In this document: piece after piece, positions 43,298-51,989 of the stretch | Layout: each line of letters starts with the position of its first letter | Numbering within the stretch: position 1 is the first letter of the stretch | Source: Endozoicomonas sp. GU-1 | GTDB lineage: Bacteria; Pseudomonadota; Gammaproteobacteria; Pseudomonadales; Endozoicomonadaceae | Direction: 5' to 3' | DNA length: 64,000 nt | Assembly (NCBI RefSeq): GCF_027366395.1 | Contig: NZ_CP114771.1 | Coordinates: 3,410,001 to 3,474,000, forward strand | The notes under the pieces: model-generated | What the model was told of the DNA's origin: nothing | The model's database searches: none | What the model saw: the letters and a program-made list of their open reading frames with translations, nothing else | Position numbers and translations under genes: made by a program

Positions 43298-43426
43298 TCA
43301 GGACAGTGTTGCTTCATCCATCAGTTTGTTGAGGCTGATATTCCTGGATTTGGCCAGTTGCTTCAGGCGCTCGTGGTCTTTTTTGCTCATGGCTGTTTCG
43401 GTCAGTCTAATGGTGAGTACGCTCAT
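43298..43426 (-). pseudogene. Truncated ribbon-helix-helix antitoxin
   Basis: The 42-residue frame (MSVLTIRLTETAMSKKDHER, then LKQLAKSRNISLNKLMDEAT) reads as a CopG-like RHH protein. It is cut short where a family D repeat end (TTATTTCAGGACAGT, 43294-43308) supplies the stop codon. The rest of the gene and its toxin are missing, so a repeat insertion or recombination appears to have removed them. Confidence 0.6.
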
Positions 43427-43773
43427 TGTCTGATGTCCCTGCCCGGAGCTTCTGGCTCAGGCACAATCTGAACCTGTAGTGAAACCTTCAGGTTTTCACG
43501 TAGTGCGGAAAATATGCCAGCCAGATTATCCATACTGGGGTTTCCATTGCCTGATAACATTCGATGCAGGCTTTTGCTGGATTTTTGGGTAGTATTCGCC
43601 AGCTGTTCGAAACCGACAGTGGCATTTACAAGATCCCTTAATATCATTCGGGCTGCATCGGGTTCACCGTTAAGGAACAGGGTTGCGGCTTCGTCCAGCA
43701 GGGCACAGGCAAAATCCGGGTCACGTTCTGCCCTGGCCTGTATGGTCTGTTTGAAATCCCGTGTCAATGGCAT
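43423..43773 (-). CDS. HigA-like antitoxin (XRE)
   Basis: 116 residues. DFACALLDEAATLFLNGEPD at the N-terminal side, a helix-turn-helix at about 50-95 (FEQLANTTQKSSKSLHRMLS) and NPSMDNLAGIFSALRENLKV match antitoxins of short HigB toxins. The toxin gene lies 36 bases upstream, the toxin-first order. Confidence 0.83.
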   Translation of the reverse strand: MPLTRDFKQTIQARAERDPDFACALLDEAATLFLNGEPDAARMILRDLVNATVGFEQLANTTQKSSKSLHRMLSGNGNPSMDNLAGIFSALRENLKVSLQVQIVPEPEAPGRDIRQ

Positions 43774-43809
43774 AACAATGTTCTTCCTGGTTTTTGGCTT
43801 ATACCTGCA

Positions 43810-44145
43810 TTAAAGCCGGTTTGTTTTTCTGGTCTGATAATCGGACCAACGCTCTTTTGCCCGGGCGATATCTCTGCGTTGCGTTGATTTATCACCACCG
43901 CCCAGCAACAGGATGATCTTTTCGCCATCTCGAGCCAGGTAAATTCGTAGTCCGGGCCCCCAGTGAATCCGATACTCACCAAGGCCATCAAACCATTTGA
44001 TGGCGGAGATATTACCCAGCTCCATCCTGACTTTCGCGGTTGCAACTTTGGCTGCGGCCTGCACAGGTAGTTGGTCAAACCACCGCTGGTAAGGACTTTT
44101 ACCGTCTTTTTGCAGGTATTCAAGCACGGTCATCTTCATATTCAT
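43810..44145 (-). CDS. HigB/Gp49-like toxin
   Basis: 111 residues (an ATG two codons later is also possible). Conserved: YQRWFDQLPVQAAAKVATAK, GLGEYRIHWGPGLRIYLARD, KIILLLGGGDKSTQRRDIAR. It is related to the toxin at 28612 and likely an mRNA interferase. A near-palindrome, GTAACTTATATGTTAC (44147-44162), lies right before the start. Confidence 0.87.
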   Translation of the reverse strand: MNMKMTVLEYLQKDGKSPYQRWFDQLPVQAAAKVATAKVRMELGNISAIKWFDGLGEYRIHWGPGLRIYLARDGEKIILLLGGGDKSTQRRDIARAKERWSDYQTRKTNRL

Positions 44146-44243
44146 GGTAACTTATATGTTACTTTTGGCAAGCTGCATTTATTGTGATGTCAACTTAGTC
44201 AATCAGTCAGCTGGTTGCAGGGGTTTTATTTTCGGGGTTTACA

Positions 44244-45635
44244 ATGACCGCTCTCTCTTGTTTTAAGGCCTACGATATCCGTGGCCGCATGCCTGATGAA
44301 TTGAATGAAGATATTGCCTGGCGCATTGGCCGGGCTACTGCTGAATATTTAAAGCCCAAGACTGTCGTTGTGGGTGGTGATATTCGCTTATCTACACCTG
44401 AGCTTAAAGCCGCTCTTAGTGATGGGCTGCGAGCCGGTGGTGTGGATGTGATTGATATTGGCCTGTGCGGTACCGAGGAGGTCTATTTTGCTACTGCGCA
44501 TCTGCAGGCGGATGGGGGCATTATGGTTACGGCCAGCCATAACCCGAAAGATTATAACGGGATGAAGCTGGTGCGGGAGGAGAGTAAGCCGATTTCCGGG
44601 GATACCGGGTTGCGGGAAATTCAGCGGTTGGCTGAAGATTTTTTTGCACCACAAAGGCACAAAGAACACAAAGGAAAAGATAAGATTTTAATGGGTGGTT
44701 ATCGGGAAGTTTCTAATTTGTCGGCTTATGTGGATCATATTCTTGGGTATATTAATCTTGCGGAATTGAAGCCTTTGAAACTGGTGGTGAATGCCGGTAA
44801 TGGGGCTGCAGGGCATGTGATTGATGCTATTGAAGAGCGGTTTAAGGCAGCCTCTGTGCCGGTGGAGTTTGTGAAGATTCATCATGAGCCGGATGGGAAT
44901 TTTCCCCATGGGATTCCTAATCCGCTGTTACACGACTGTCGGCAGACAACTGTGGACGCGGTGCTTGAGCATAACACTGATATGGGCATTGCCTGGGATG
45001 GGGATTTTGACCGGTGTTTCCTGTTTGATGAGAAAGGCCAGTTTATTGAGGGGTATTATATTGTCGGGCTGCTGGGTGAGGCGTTTCTGGCGCATTATCC
45101 TGGGGCGAAGATTATTCATGATCCCCGGTTGACCTGGAATACTATTGACCAGGTTTCTGCAGCGGGTGGTGTGCCGGTGTTGTGTAAAACCGGTCATGCT
45201 TTTATCAAGGAGCGCATGCGGGAAGAAGATGCGGTGTATGGCGGTGAGATGAGTGCCCATCATTATTTCCGTGACTTTGCCTACTGTGACTCCGGGATGA
45301 TTCCCTGGTTGCTGGTAACGGAGTTAATGTCCCATAAGGGTAAGAAGCTTTCTGAACTGGTGGCCGAACGCATTGCTTTGTTCCCATCTTCTGGTGAGAT
45401 CAACAGTACATTGGATGCCCCTCAGGCGGCTATTGACCGGATTCTGGCGATTTATGAACAGGATGCGGTGGCTGTGGACCATACCGATGGGATCTCACTG
45501 GATATGGGGGAGTGGCGGTTTAACCTGCGGCTTTCTAACACTGAACCGGTGATTCGGCTGAATGTGGAGAGCCGGGGGGATGTGCCGCTGATGGAAGCGA
45601 AAACTTCTGAACTGTTGAGTTTGATTCGGCAGTGA
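44244..45635 (+). CDS. manB: Phosphomannomutase with an in-frame repeat insertion
   Basis: 463 residues. Catalytic serine loop in [17 protein letters not shown], metal loop in [18 protein letters not shown], sugar loop in [12 protein letters not shown], and phosphate loop in [17 protein letters not shown]. It converts mannose-6-phosphate to mannose-1-phosphate for manC. Residues after RLAEDF read [14 protein letters not shown], which is a translated family A half-palindrome (44649-44674) in a region that is variable in the family. All active-site loops are intact. Confidence 0.94.
   Translation: MTALSCFKAYDIRGRMPDELNEDIAWRIGRATAEYLKPKTVVVGGDIRLSTPELKAALSDGLRAGGVDVIDIGLCGTEEVYFATAHLQADGGIMVTASHNPKDYNGMKLVREESKPISGDTGLREIQRLAEDFFAPQRHKEHKGKDKILMGGYREVSNLSAYVDHILGYINLAELKPLKLVVNAGNGAAGHVIDAIEERFKAASVPVEFVKIHHEPDGNFPHGIPNPLLHDCRQTTVDAVLEHNTDMGIAWDGDFDRCFLFDEKGQFIEGYYIVGLLGEAFLAHYPGAKIIHDPRLTWNTIDQVSAAGGVPVLCKTGHAFIKERMREEDAVYGGEMSAHHYFRDFAYCDSGMIPWLLVTELMSHKGKKLSELVAERIALFPSSGEINSTLDAPQAAIDRILAIYEQDAVAVDHTDGISLDMGEWRFNLRLSNTEPVIRLNVESRGDVPLMEAKTSELLSLIRQ
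44649..44674. repeat. Family A half-palindrome inside manB
   Basis: A single arm, CCACAAAGGCACAAAGAACA followed by CAAAGG, without its partner arm. It lies inside manB and is read in frame. Confidence 0.85.
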
Positions 45636-45642
45636 TTTGGCA

Positions 45643-45738
45643 CCACAAAGGCACAAAGAAGAGCAAAGGCAAAAGACTGGTAAGAGCAAAGCTCTTACAG
45701 AAAAATGCTTTTCCTTTGTGCTCTTTGTGCCTTTGTGG
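45643..45738. repeat. Palindromic repeat family A, copy 5
   Basis: A 96-bp inverted repeat between manB and the VanZ-like gene, with an inner GTAAGAGC/GCTCTTAC hairpin as in the copies at 21875 and 51863. Confidence 0.92.
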
Positions 45739-45759
45739 TGCAAAAAAAGGACCCAAGAT

Positions 45760-46122
45760 TTGGTAAGGATTTTAGCGGTTGGCTGGCTGGCCTTTTTGGT
45801 GATTCTTTCCGCCAGCAAAAGCCTCGGCTATGGCCACTGGGCCTGGGGCAGTATTGAGCGTTTTCTGGGTGGCAATCTGCAGATGCATTTTCTGATGGCC
45901 TTTATACTTTCGGTGCTGGCCCACTTGGCCAGCTCAGGGTTCTGGCACCGGGGCTGGTTGTTACTGTTGTTGGTGATTGGCTGTGCCCTGGATGAAAGTT
46001 TGCAGTTTGTTTTGCCATTGCGTAGCTTTAATCCGCTGGATTTTCTGGTGACCTGTGCCGGGTTGTTGCTGGCTGCTTTGCCCTTTCTGGTTTCGCAGTT
46101 TCGGTTGGTTAAAAGCGGTTGA
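45760..46122 (+). CDS. VanZ-like small membrane protein
   Basis: 120 residues from a TTG at 45760 with AAGGA eight bases upstream; the longer frame reads through the repeat and is rejected. Four hydrophobic segments and the motif IGCALDESLQFVLPLRSFNP are typical of VanZ-like proteins. They occur in many exopolysaccharide loci; function is unknown. Confidence 0.7.
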   Translation: MVRILAVGWLAFLVILSASKSLGYGHWAWGSIERFLGGNLQMHFLMAFILSVLAHLASSGFWHRGWLLLLLVIGCALDESLQFVLPLRSFNPLDFLVTCAGLLLAALPFLVSQFRLVKSG

Positions 46123-46123
46123 A

Positions 46124-46222
46124 CCACAAAGACACGAAGGCACAAAGGAAGACTTTTTCTTTTGTTTGTTGCGCGTAGCGCAGTCAACCCCATAAAAACT
46201 TTGTGTCTTTGTGCCTTTGTGG
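46124..46222. repeat. Palindromic repeat family A, copy 6
   Basis: Inverted repeat from CCACAAAGACACGAAGGCAC to GTGTCTTTGTGCCTTTGTGG between the VanZ-like gene and the initiating transferase. The centre carries GCGCGTAGCGC. Confidence 0.92.
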
Positions 46223-46248
46223 TGAAAAAAAAGATGGATTTTATGTAG

Positions 46249-47619
46249 ATGCCTACCTCGTTATTATCAGGCCGATCGCGGCTTCCCCTGATCTCCCTGG
46301 TCATTATGGATGTTGCCATTGCCTTTGGATGTGCAGAGCTTTCGGAATATGTCCGCTTTGGAGACCATGCCACTCACTACCTTAACCTGATGTATATGCA
46401 GGCTTTGCTGGTTGTGGTGTTTTCGTTTTTATGCGATGTGTATGCCCCATGGCGGGGGCGGAGGATCAGTGAACGAATAGCCAAGGTATTTATTGCCTGG
46501 TGTCTGTCGTTTGTTGCCCTGGTGGCGTTTCTGGTGATGACCAAAAGCACCGAACAGTATTCCCGGGTATGGCTGGGTATCTGGATTGGTACTACTATCC
46601 CCATGGCGTTAGTATTGCGGTTTGCGCTTTACCAGCTACTCAGGGTTTTCCGTCGCCGTGGCCGCAATACCCGCCATGTGCTGGTGATTGGCGATGGCCG
46701 TAACTTTGCAGCCATGCGCCAATACTTCTCCAAAGACAACGGCTACGGTTACCGGATGCAGCATATTATCAAGCATGATAATAATGCGCAGGCACTGGCG
46801 GAGCTGGAGCAGTATCTGGCTAAGGATGAAACTTTTGATGAGTGCTGGCTCTGCATACCCTTTAACAAAAACTCTATTTTACAGCCGGTGATGTTTGCCC
46901 TGCGCCACAGTACTGCCAATATCCGTTATATGCCGGGGCTGCAAGATCTGCCGCTGCTGAACCATACCATTACCAAAATTGGTGAATTTTATTCCCTGGA
47001 TATCAGCTGTTCACCTATGGACAGCATTAATGCCATTATCAAACGGGTGTCGGATATTGTGATTGGCAGCCTGATTCTGCTGTTGATTTCGCCGGTCATG
47101 ATTGGTGTGGCTATTGCGGTGAAACTATCGTCACCGGGGCCAGTGTTTTTCAAGCAGTTCAGGCATGGTGCTGCTGGGCAGCAGGTGAAGGTTTATAAGT
47201 TCCGCAGTATGAAGGTGCACCAGGAAGGCGAAGGCAAGGTGACCCAGGCCACTAAAGGTGATCCACGGGTGACAAAGGTGGGGGCTTTTATTCGCCGTAC
47301 CAGTCTGGATGAGTTGCCACAGTTTATTAATGTTTTGCAGGGGCGGATGTCTATTGTTGGGCCCCGGCCTCATGCGCTGGCACATAACGAGTATTACAAG
47401 GATCTGGTGGAATCTTATATGAAGCGGCATAAGGTAAAACCGGGCATTACCGGGCTGGCCCAGGTGCGGGGCTTCAGAGGCGAGACCGACACACTGGAGA
47501 AAATGGAACGCCGGGTGGAGTGTGACCTGGAATATATCAATAACTGGTCGCTGTGGCTGGATATCAAGATCATTATTGGCACCGTATTCAAAGGGTTTAT
47601 GAACCCGAACGCTTATTAA
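46249..47619 (+). CDS. Undecaprenyl-phosphate sugar phosphotransferase (WcaJ/VpsL type)
   Basis: 456 residues. Four or five N-terminal membrane segments, a Rossmann-like middle ([20 protein letters not shown]) and the catalytic bacterial sugar transferase domain: [65 protein letters not shown] and [16 protein letters not shown]. It transfers a hexose-1-phosphate (glucose or galactose) to undecaprenyl phosphate, the first step of repeat-unit synthesis. uppS at 17830 makes the carrier precursor. Confidence 0.93.
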   Translation: MPTSLLSGRSRLPLISLVIMDVAIAFGCAELSEYVRFGDHATHYLNLMYMQALLVVVFSFLCDVYAPWRGRRISERIAKVFIAWCLSFVALVAFLVMTKSTEQYSRVWLGIWIGTTIPMALVLRFALYQLLRVFRRRGRNTRHVLVIGDGRNFAAMRQYFSKDNGYGYRMQHIIKHDNNAQALAELEQYLAKDETFDECWLCIPFNKNSILQPVMFALRHSTANIRYMPGLQDLPLLNHTITKIGEFYSLDISCSPMDSINAIIKRVSDIVIGSLILLLISPVMIGVAIAVKLSSPGPVFFKQFRHGAAGQQVKVYKFRSMKVHQEGEGKVTQATKGDPRVTKVGAFIRRTSLDELPQFINVLQGRMSIVGPRPHALAHNEYYKDLVESYMKRHKVKPGITGLAQVRGFRGETDTLEKMERRVECDLEYINNWSLWLDIKIIIGTVFKGFMNPNAY

Positions 47620-47633
47620 AAGACTTTTTTGAA

Positions 47634-47730
47634 CCACAAAGGCACAAAGACACAAAGGAAGACTTTCTTTTGTTTGCAGCGCGTAGCGCTGGCAAACCCA
47701 AAAAACCTTTGTGTCTTTGTGCCTTTGTGG
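47634..47730. repeat. Palindromic repeat family A, copy 7
   Basis: A 97-bp inverted repeat with the central GCGCGTAGCGCT motif, after the initiating transferase gene. Confidence 0.92.
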
Positions 47731-47741
47731 TGAAAAAGCTT

Positions 47742-48131
47742 TTAATTCACAACCCGCACCACACCCTGCTTTAAAACAGGTTCATTAAAGTTAATCAGCA
47801 ACCCAAGCCAACGTTTTTTCAGTTTGAGATAGGTGAGTAACTGTGCCTTATGGATCGGCAGTACCTTTTCTACCGCTTTCAGTTCCACAATAACGAGGTC
47901 ATTCACCAACAGGTCGAGCTTATAATCAGTTCCCAGACTCTGCCCTTTGTAGATAACGGGTACTGGCTCCTGATTTTTTAGCTCCAGACCTTTTTGTTCA
48001 AGCTCAAATATAAGCGCCCGCTCATACGTATTTTCCAATAACCCGGGGCCAAGATGCCGGTGAACTTCAATGGCAGCGCCAATGATTACCGACGATAGTT
48101 GATCAGACTCTTCCTTCATATTAATTCTCAT
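47742..48131 (-). CDS. GxxExxY family protein
   Basis: 129 residues. The defining motif reads GLLENTYERAL, preceded by IIGAAIEVHRHLGPG, and followed by YKLDLLVNDLVIVELKAVEK, which looks like a PD-(D/E)xK-type nuclease core. The family is widespread and of unknown role. It is the only gene here on the opposite strand among the synthesis genes. Confidence 0.87.
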   Translation of the reverse strand: MRINMKEESDQLSSVIIGAAIEVHRHLGPGLLENTYERALIFELEQKGLELKNQEPVPVIYKGQSLGTDYKLDLLVNDLVIVELKAVEKVLPIHKAQLLTYLKLKKRWLGLLINFNEPVLKQGVVRVVN

Positions 48132-48163
48132 ATTTATTAGTTCGAAAGGCCAAATATAGAAAA

Positions 48164-48188
48164 CCTTTGTGTCTTTGTGCCTTTGTGG
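48164..48188. repeat. Family A half-palindrome
   Basis: Single right arm, CCTTTGTGTCTTTGTGCCTT followed by TGTGG, immediately before the polymerase/ligase gene. Confidence 0.85.
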
Positions 48189-48197
48189 TTCAAAAAA

Positions 48198-49598
48198 ATG
48201 AAAAAAACTCTGTTCTGGCCGCTGTTGGCGGTGATGTTCTGGTTGCCGTTACCTGAAGGCAGCAAGCCCCCTTGGGCCATGGGGATTTTGATGATGCTGG
48301 TCTATGGGCTGGCACTGTTCTGGTTGCTGGGTTATGCCCGGAACCGGCTGCCGGTAACCCTCGCTTTTCAAAAGGCCCGATGGATCCACCTCGGGTTTAT
48401 TCTGGTCACCAGTTGGCTTTTTATACAACAGCTGCCATTACCTGCGGACTGGGTAAAGGCACTCTCCCCCCATGCCTGGGATATTCATTCTCAGGCTTAT
48501 CTGGCACTGGGCTTGCCACTGCCAGAATTGCTTCCCCTCTCTATTGATCCTTTTGCCACGCTGATGACGGCCTTGCTGACGCTGGCTTACTATCTGCTGT
48601 TTTGCCTGTGCCTGCTACTGATCGACAGGCCGGAGAAGCTTCGGGCTTTTGCCTGGGTGTTGGTGGTGGCCGGTGTGTTTCAGGCGGTGTTTGGTTCGTT
48701 AAGTACGCTTTCGGGTCTGGAGGTTTTGCTGTTCCGGGATAAGCCTTCTTACTTCGGTGTCGCCAGTGGTACTTTTGTCAACCGCAATAGCTTTGCCGGT
48801 TGCCTGGAGATGACCCTGGCCGCAGGGATGGGGTTGCTGATTGCCCAGCTAAATGAGCGTGCTTCCCAAAGCTGGCAGGAGTGGCTGCATCGTACCCTGA
48901 AAACCCTGATGAGCAATAAGGTGATCCTCCGCACAGGGCTGGCCATTATGGTGATTGGTCTGGTGCTCTCCCGTTCCCGTATGGGCAATACGGCGTTTTT
49001 CTCCAGTTTGATGATTACCGGCTTGTTGTACGTGATCTGTCGTAAGCAGCTGAGCCGGGGGATGGTGGTGCTGTTTGTCAGTTTGCTGGTGATTGATACC
49101 GCTATTGTCAGCCAGTGGTTTGGGCTTGAGAAAGTGGTGGAGCGGATTGAGCAGACTTCGCTGGAACGGGAGACCCGGCCTAATGTCTCGGAAGTGACAT
49201 TGGATGCTATTGGTGATTATGGGTTGACCGGCACCGGTGGTGGCTCGTTCTACACGACGCTGCCTGCTTATCATGATGGCAGTTGGAAGGGGTATTACGA
49301 TCTGGCTCATAATGATTTTCTGCAGTTTCCGCTGGAGTTTGGTTTGCCTGTTTATGGGATTCTGGCGTTGATGGTGCTGGCGGCAGCCTGGCATGCCATT
49401 GTGGCTATGCGGCAGCGGCGGAACCGGTTGATGGTCGGGATGGGCTTTACTGCGTTTATGGGGATTCTGGCCATTATGATTCACTCATCGGTGGATTTTA
49501 ATCTGCAGGTTCCTTCTAACTCAGCTTATTTTGTCTGCATGATGGCGTTGGGGGTGCTGGCGCGATATTTGCCGACAGTGGGTAAAGTGCGTCGGTAA
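48198..49598 (+). CDS. O-antigen ligase/polymerase family membrane protein (Wzy_C)
   Basis: 466 residues from the ATG at 48198. About eleven hydrophobic segments and the Wzy_C signature VFQAVFGSLSTLSGLEVLLF, GTFVNRNSFAGCLEMTLAAG, and AHNDFLQFPLEFGLPVYGIL. It is the second polymerase/ligase-type protein of the locus besides the one at 33434. It may be the true exopolysaccharide polymerase, since its flanks are the conserved, GC-richer genes. Confidence 0.85.
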   Translation: MKKTLFWPLLAVMFWLPLPEGSKPPWAMGILMMLVYGLALFWLLGYARNRLPVTLAFQKARWIHLGFILVTSWLFIQQLPLPADWVKALSPHAWDIHSQAYLALGLPLPELLPLSIDPFATLMTALLTLAYYLLFCLCLLLIDRPEKLRAFAWVLVVAGVFQAVFGSLSTLSGLEVLLFRDKPSYFGVASGTFVNRNSFAGCLEMTLAAGMGLLIAQLNERASQSWQEWLHRTLKTLMSNKVILRTGLAIMVIGLVLSRSRMGNTAFFSSLMITGLLYVICRKQLSRGMVVLFVSLLVIDTAIVSQWFGLEKVVERIEQTSLERETRPNVSEVTLDAIGDYGLTGTGGGSFYTTLPAYHDGSWKGYYDLAHNDFLQFPLEFGLPVYGILALMVLAAAWHAIVAMRQRRNRLMVGMGFTAFMGILAIMIHSSVDFNLQVPSNSAYFVCMMALGVLARYLPTVGKVRR

Positions 49599-49611
49599 AA
49601 GATTTTTTTCA

Positions 49612-49706
49612 CCACAAAGGCACAAAGACACAAAGGAAGACTTTCTTTTGTTTGCAGCGCGTAGCGCTGGCAAACCTAAAAACTTTGTGTCTTTGTGCCT
49701 TTGTGG
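49612..49706. repeat. Palindromic repeat family A, copy 9
   Basis: A 95-bp inverted repeat (CCACAAAGGCACAAAGACAC to GTGTCTTTGTGCCTTTGTGG) with the GCGCGTAGCGCT centre, between converging genes. Confidence 0.92.
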
Positions 49707-49738
49707 TGAATAGCTTTTAAGTCTTGTAGCCACCGTTT

Positions 49739-50332
49739 TCAGTGGCTGAACGCAATGTCTCCGACTGACTGGCAGCTATCCAACAGGTACTTTTGTGAGG
49801 TATCAATTACCGCCAGGTCATCCAGGGTATTACGACCCAGAAGAATACTCTGGGGAAAGTTCGAGCGGGAGGTAAGGCTGAATTCTGTGGTGGTTTTGAT
49901 ATTGCCCAGTTCAATGGTGGCTTCGATCACTGGCCGTCGCTGTGGTTTCCCAGTATGGGTTTGTACACGGATATACCGTTTAACGGGTTTGAGCAGGGTC
50001 ACTTCCCGGCCATGGCCGCCTCGCTCTGTCATGATTTTAAACCTTACCCAGTGGGGATTAGTGCCTAAGGTTTCGAATGTTATATCCCTGGCATCCATAG
50101 AGGATGTGGTGGAGCCGGAGTCAATCAATGCCGACAGTTGGGTATCAAACTGATGGTCAATACGGGTTACGGTTTCCAGATGACCCACCAGGTATCGTTT
50201 GCCAATATTGCACTGTTCCGGAGAGCTGGCCGAAAGGGGCGGAGACAGTAACGGGAATAACAGCATCAGCATTAGTAAAAGAAAACCAGCTGCAGAGCGC
50301 AGCCCGGGAGAATACAACATCTCTTCCTCCAT
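49739..50332 (-). CDS. Exported retropepsin-like aspartic protease (RimK-associated/ATP-dependent zinc protease family)
   Basis: 197 residues. A signal segment (AAGFLLLMLMLLFPLLSPPL) is followed by the retropepsin-type motif LSALIDSGSTTSSMDARDIT and a second strand region, SILLGRNTLDDLAVIDTSQK. This matches the family annotated as putative ATP-dependent zinc protease (PF05618), actually pepsin-like in fold. The active D-S-G is intact. The substrate is unknown and the location likely periplasmic. Confidence 0.72.
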   Translation of the reverse strand: MEEEMLYSPGLRSAAGFLLLMLMLLFPLLSPPLSASSPEQCNIGKRYLVGHLETVTRIDHQFDTQLSALIDSGSTTSSMDARDITFETLGTNPHWVRFKIMTERGGHGREVTLLKPVKRYIRVQTHTGKPQRRPVIEATIELGNIKTTTEFSLTSRSNFPQSILLGRNTLDDLAVIDTSQKYLLDSCQSVGDIAFSH

Positions 50333-50490
50333 GAAGGTACTACTTCTTTTAACCTTTCCTTAACTGTATTCGTGGAGGATGGTGTTGCCGGGCGGCGCTG
50401 ACCAGAGGTATTAAATGGCGATATACCCCGTTATTTCCTGTCAGGGCTTTGGCGTTGGGTGATTGTTTTTGGATAACTGCGCCTGAAAAG

Positions 50491-50563
50491 ACCGCTTCCT
50501 GCCGCCCGCTTCCCGTAAAAGCCTCAATCTTATCTTTTTCGGGAAGCGGGAAGCGGGCAGCGT
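50491..50563. repeat. Palindromic repeat family C, copy 4
   Basis: Arms CGCTTCCTGCCGCCCGCTTC and GAAGCGGGAAGCGGGCAGCG flank an AT-rich centre. It lies downstream of brnA, where it could serve as a bidirectional terminator (a T run follows at 50564). Confidence 0.8.
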
Positions 50564-50571
50564 TTTTTTTA

Positions 50572-50784
50572 TTACTCTTTCCAGGATAAATTAAGCTTGC
50601 GTTGCTTATCGGCACAGTCTTTAAGGTAAAGGTTAATCAGGCTTTGATAAGGCATACCCAACTCTTCAGACAAGGTTTTGAAGTAGTCGATGGCGTCCTC
50701 ATCAACACGGATAGTGATCTGTTTTTTCAGCTTTTTTGCATAGGGATTTTTCACCCCCTTGCTGAAGTCATACTCGTCTCTCAT
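50572..50784 (-). CDS. brnA: BrnA-type antitoxin
   Basis: 70 residues: KNPYAKKLKKQITIRVDEDA, then IDYFKTLSEELGMPYQSLIN, the RHH fold of BrnA. It follows the toxin gene after 3 bases. BrnA binds BrnT and autorepresses the operon. Confidence 0.87.
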   Translation of the reverse strand: MRDEYDFSKGVKNPYAKKLKKQITIRVDEDAIDYFKTLSEELGMPYQSLINLYLKDCADKQRKLNLSWKE

Positions 50785-50787
50785 GGG

Positions 50788-51075
50788 TTATCTCCCTTTA
50801 TAGGTAGCTGTTTCTGTTTTAGTGGCGCGTCTCGCTGAAATGATTCGGATGGTTTCCGGTTCACTCCGGTAGCAATGACATACCACCAACATGTTCAGGC
50901 TGGCACTTAAACCCAGTAGAACGAAACGGTCTTCCTCTTCTGAGTGGTCGGGATCATTGATCAGCAAGGCATTGTTATCTGAGAACACCGATTTTGCTTC
51001 CTCGAAGCTGATGCCGTGCTTTGCAAGGTTTTTCCGGGATTTTTCCGGATGCCATTCGAAAGTAAAAGTACTCAC
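50788..51075 (-). CDS. brnT: BrnT-type toxin
   Basis: 95 residues: FEWHPEKSRKNLAKHGISFE, FSDNNALLINDPDHSEEEDR, then ISARRATKTE near the end, all BrnT hallmarks (RelE-like fold). It is a ribonuclease that inhibits translation. A small palindrome ACTAC-GAT-GTAGT (51088-51100) upstream may be the operator. Confidence 0.9.
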   Translation of the reverse strand: MSTFTFEWHPEKSRKNLAKHGISFEEAKSVFSDNNALLINDPDHSEEEDRFVLLGLSASLNMLVVCHCYRSEPETIRIISARRATKTETATYKGR

Positions 51076-51118
51076 CCTTACAGTGTAACTACGATGTAGT
51101 GTATTTCAAGGCGCTATT

Positions 51119-51847
51119 TTGATTGATATTCATAACCATATTATCCCCTCAATTGATGACGGCCCCGACACCCTGGAGCAATCCCTGGAACTGCTGCGGA
51201 TAGCCGAAGCCAATGATATCCAGCGGATGGTCTGTACGCCCCATATGCATCCCGGTCGTTACGACAACGATATCAACACTATTGCCCCCGCCTTTGATGT
51301 GCTGGTTGGCCATGTCCAGCAAGCTGGTATTGGTGTTCAGCTGGCCATGGGGGCGGAAGTGCGCTTTAGCGATGAGCTGATGTTTCAGTTGCGGCAGAAA
51401 CTGATCCCAATGATTGGTAAGTGGGACGGTTACGAGTGCCTGCTGTTGGAAATGCCCCATGGCAATATTCCGATGGGTATTGAACCAATGCTGGAATGGC
51501 TGGATCGCCAGCAGGTGCGGGTAGTGATTGCTCACCCGGAAAGGAATAAAGAGTTGATGGCATACCCGGAGCGGATCTTTCCGTTGGTAGAGCGGGGTGC
51601 ATTGCTGCAGGTGACCGCCGGTTGTATTCCCGGCTTTTTTGGTGAGAAGGCCCAGAACACTGCCCGCTGGTTACTGGACCATGAGCTGGTGCAGTTTGTG
51701 GCTTCGGATGCTCATCATGCCAAGCGAAGACCTCCGGCTATGAAAGCTGCGACGGAGGTGCTGGATGAGTGGTATGGGAAAGCGGTTCGGGATCAGTTGA
51801 CGCTGACCAATCCGGATCTGCTGACCTTTTCGCTTTTTAGTGGCTGA
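51119..51847 (+). CDS. PHP-family protein-tyrosine phosphatase (CpsB/Wzb-like role)
   Basis: 242 residues from a TTG start. Metal motifs: MIDIHNHIIPSIDDGPDTLE (H-x-H), MVCTPHMHPGRYDND, VVIAHPERN and FVASDAHHAKRRPP. CpsB-type enzymes remove phosphate from the tyrosine cluster of the Wzc-like kinase, here at 22010, and so tune polymer output. Confidence 0.92.
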   Translation: MIDIHNHIIPSIDDGPDTLEQSLELLRIAEANDIQRMVCTPHMHPGRYDNDINTIAPAFDVLVGHVQQAGIGVQLAMGAEVRFSDELMFQLRQKLIPMIGKWDGYECLLLEMPHGNIPMGIEPMLEWLDRQQVRVVIAHPERNKELMAYPERIFPLVERGALLQVTAGCIPGFFGEKAQNTARWLLDHELVQFVASDAHHAKRRPPAMKAATEVLDEWYGKAVRDQLTLTNPDLLTFSLFSG

Positions 51848-51862
51848 TGGATTTTTTTTGAA

Positions 51863-51959
51863 CCACAAAGGCACAAAGACACAAAGGAAAAGCGTTTTTT
51901 TGTAAGCGCTTTGCTCTTACCAGTCTTTTGCTCTTCTTCGTGCCTTTGTGCCTTTGTGG
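51863..51959. repeat. Palindromic repeat family A, copy 10
   Basis: A 97-bp inverted repeat between the phosphatase and the VpsP-like gene, from CCACAAAGGCACAAAGACAC to TGCCTTTGTGCCTTTGTGG. Confidence 0.92.
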
Positions 51960-51989
51960 TGAAAAAGCTTTTAAAGGGAATCACGCACG

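Noticed and set aside
47553-47774. Open frames reading through family A repeats (for example PQRHKDTK and [10 protein letters not shown] peptides) here and at 21033, 45637 and 52668
   Set aside because: They are translations of the palindromic repeats, recur at each copy, and lack starts or homology. True gene starts were placed downstream.
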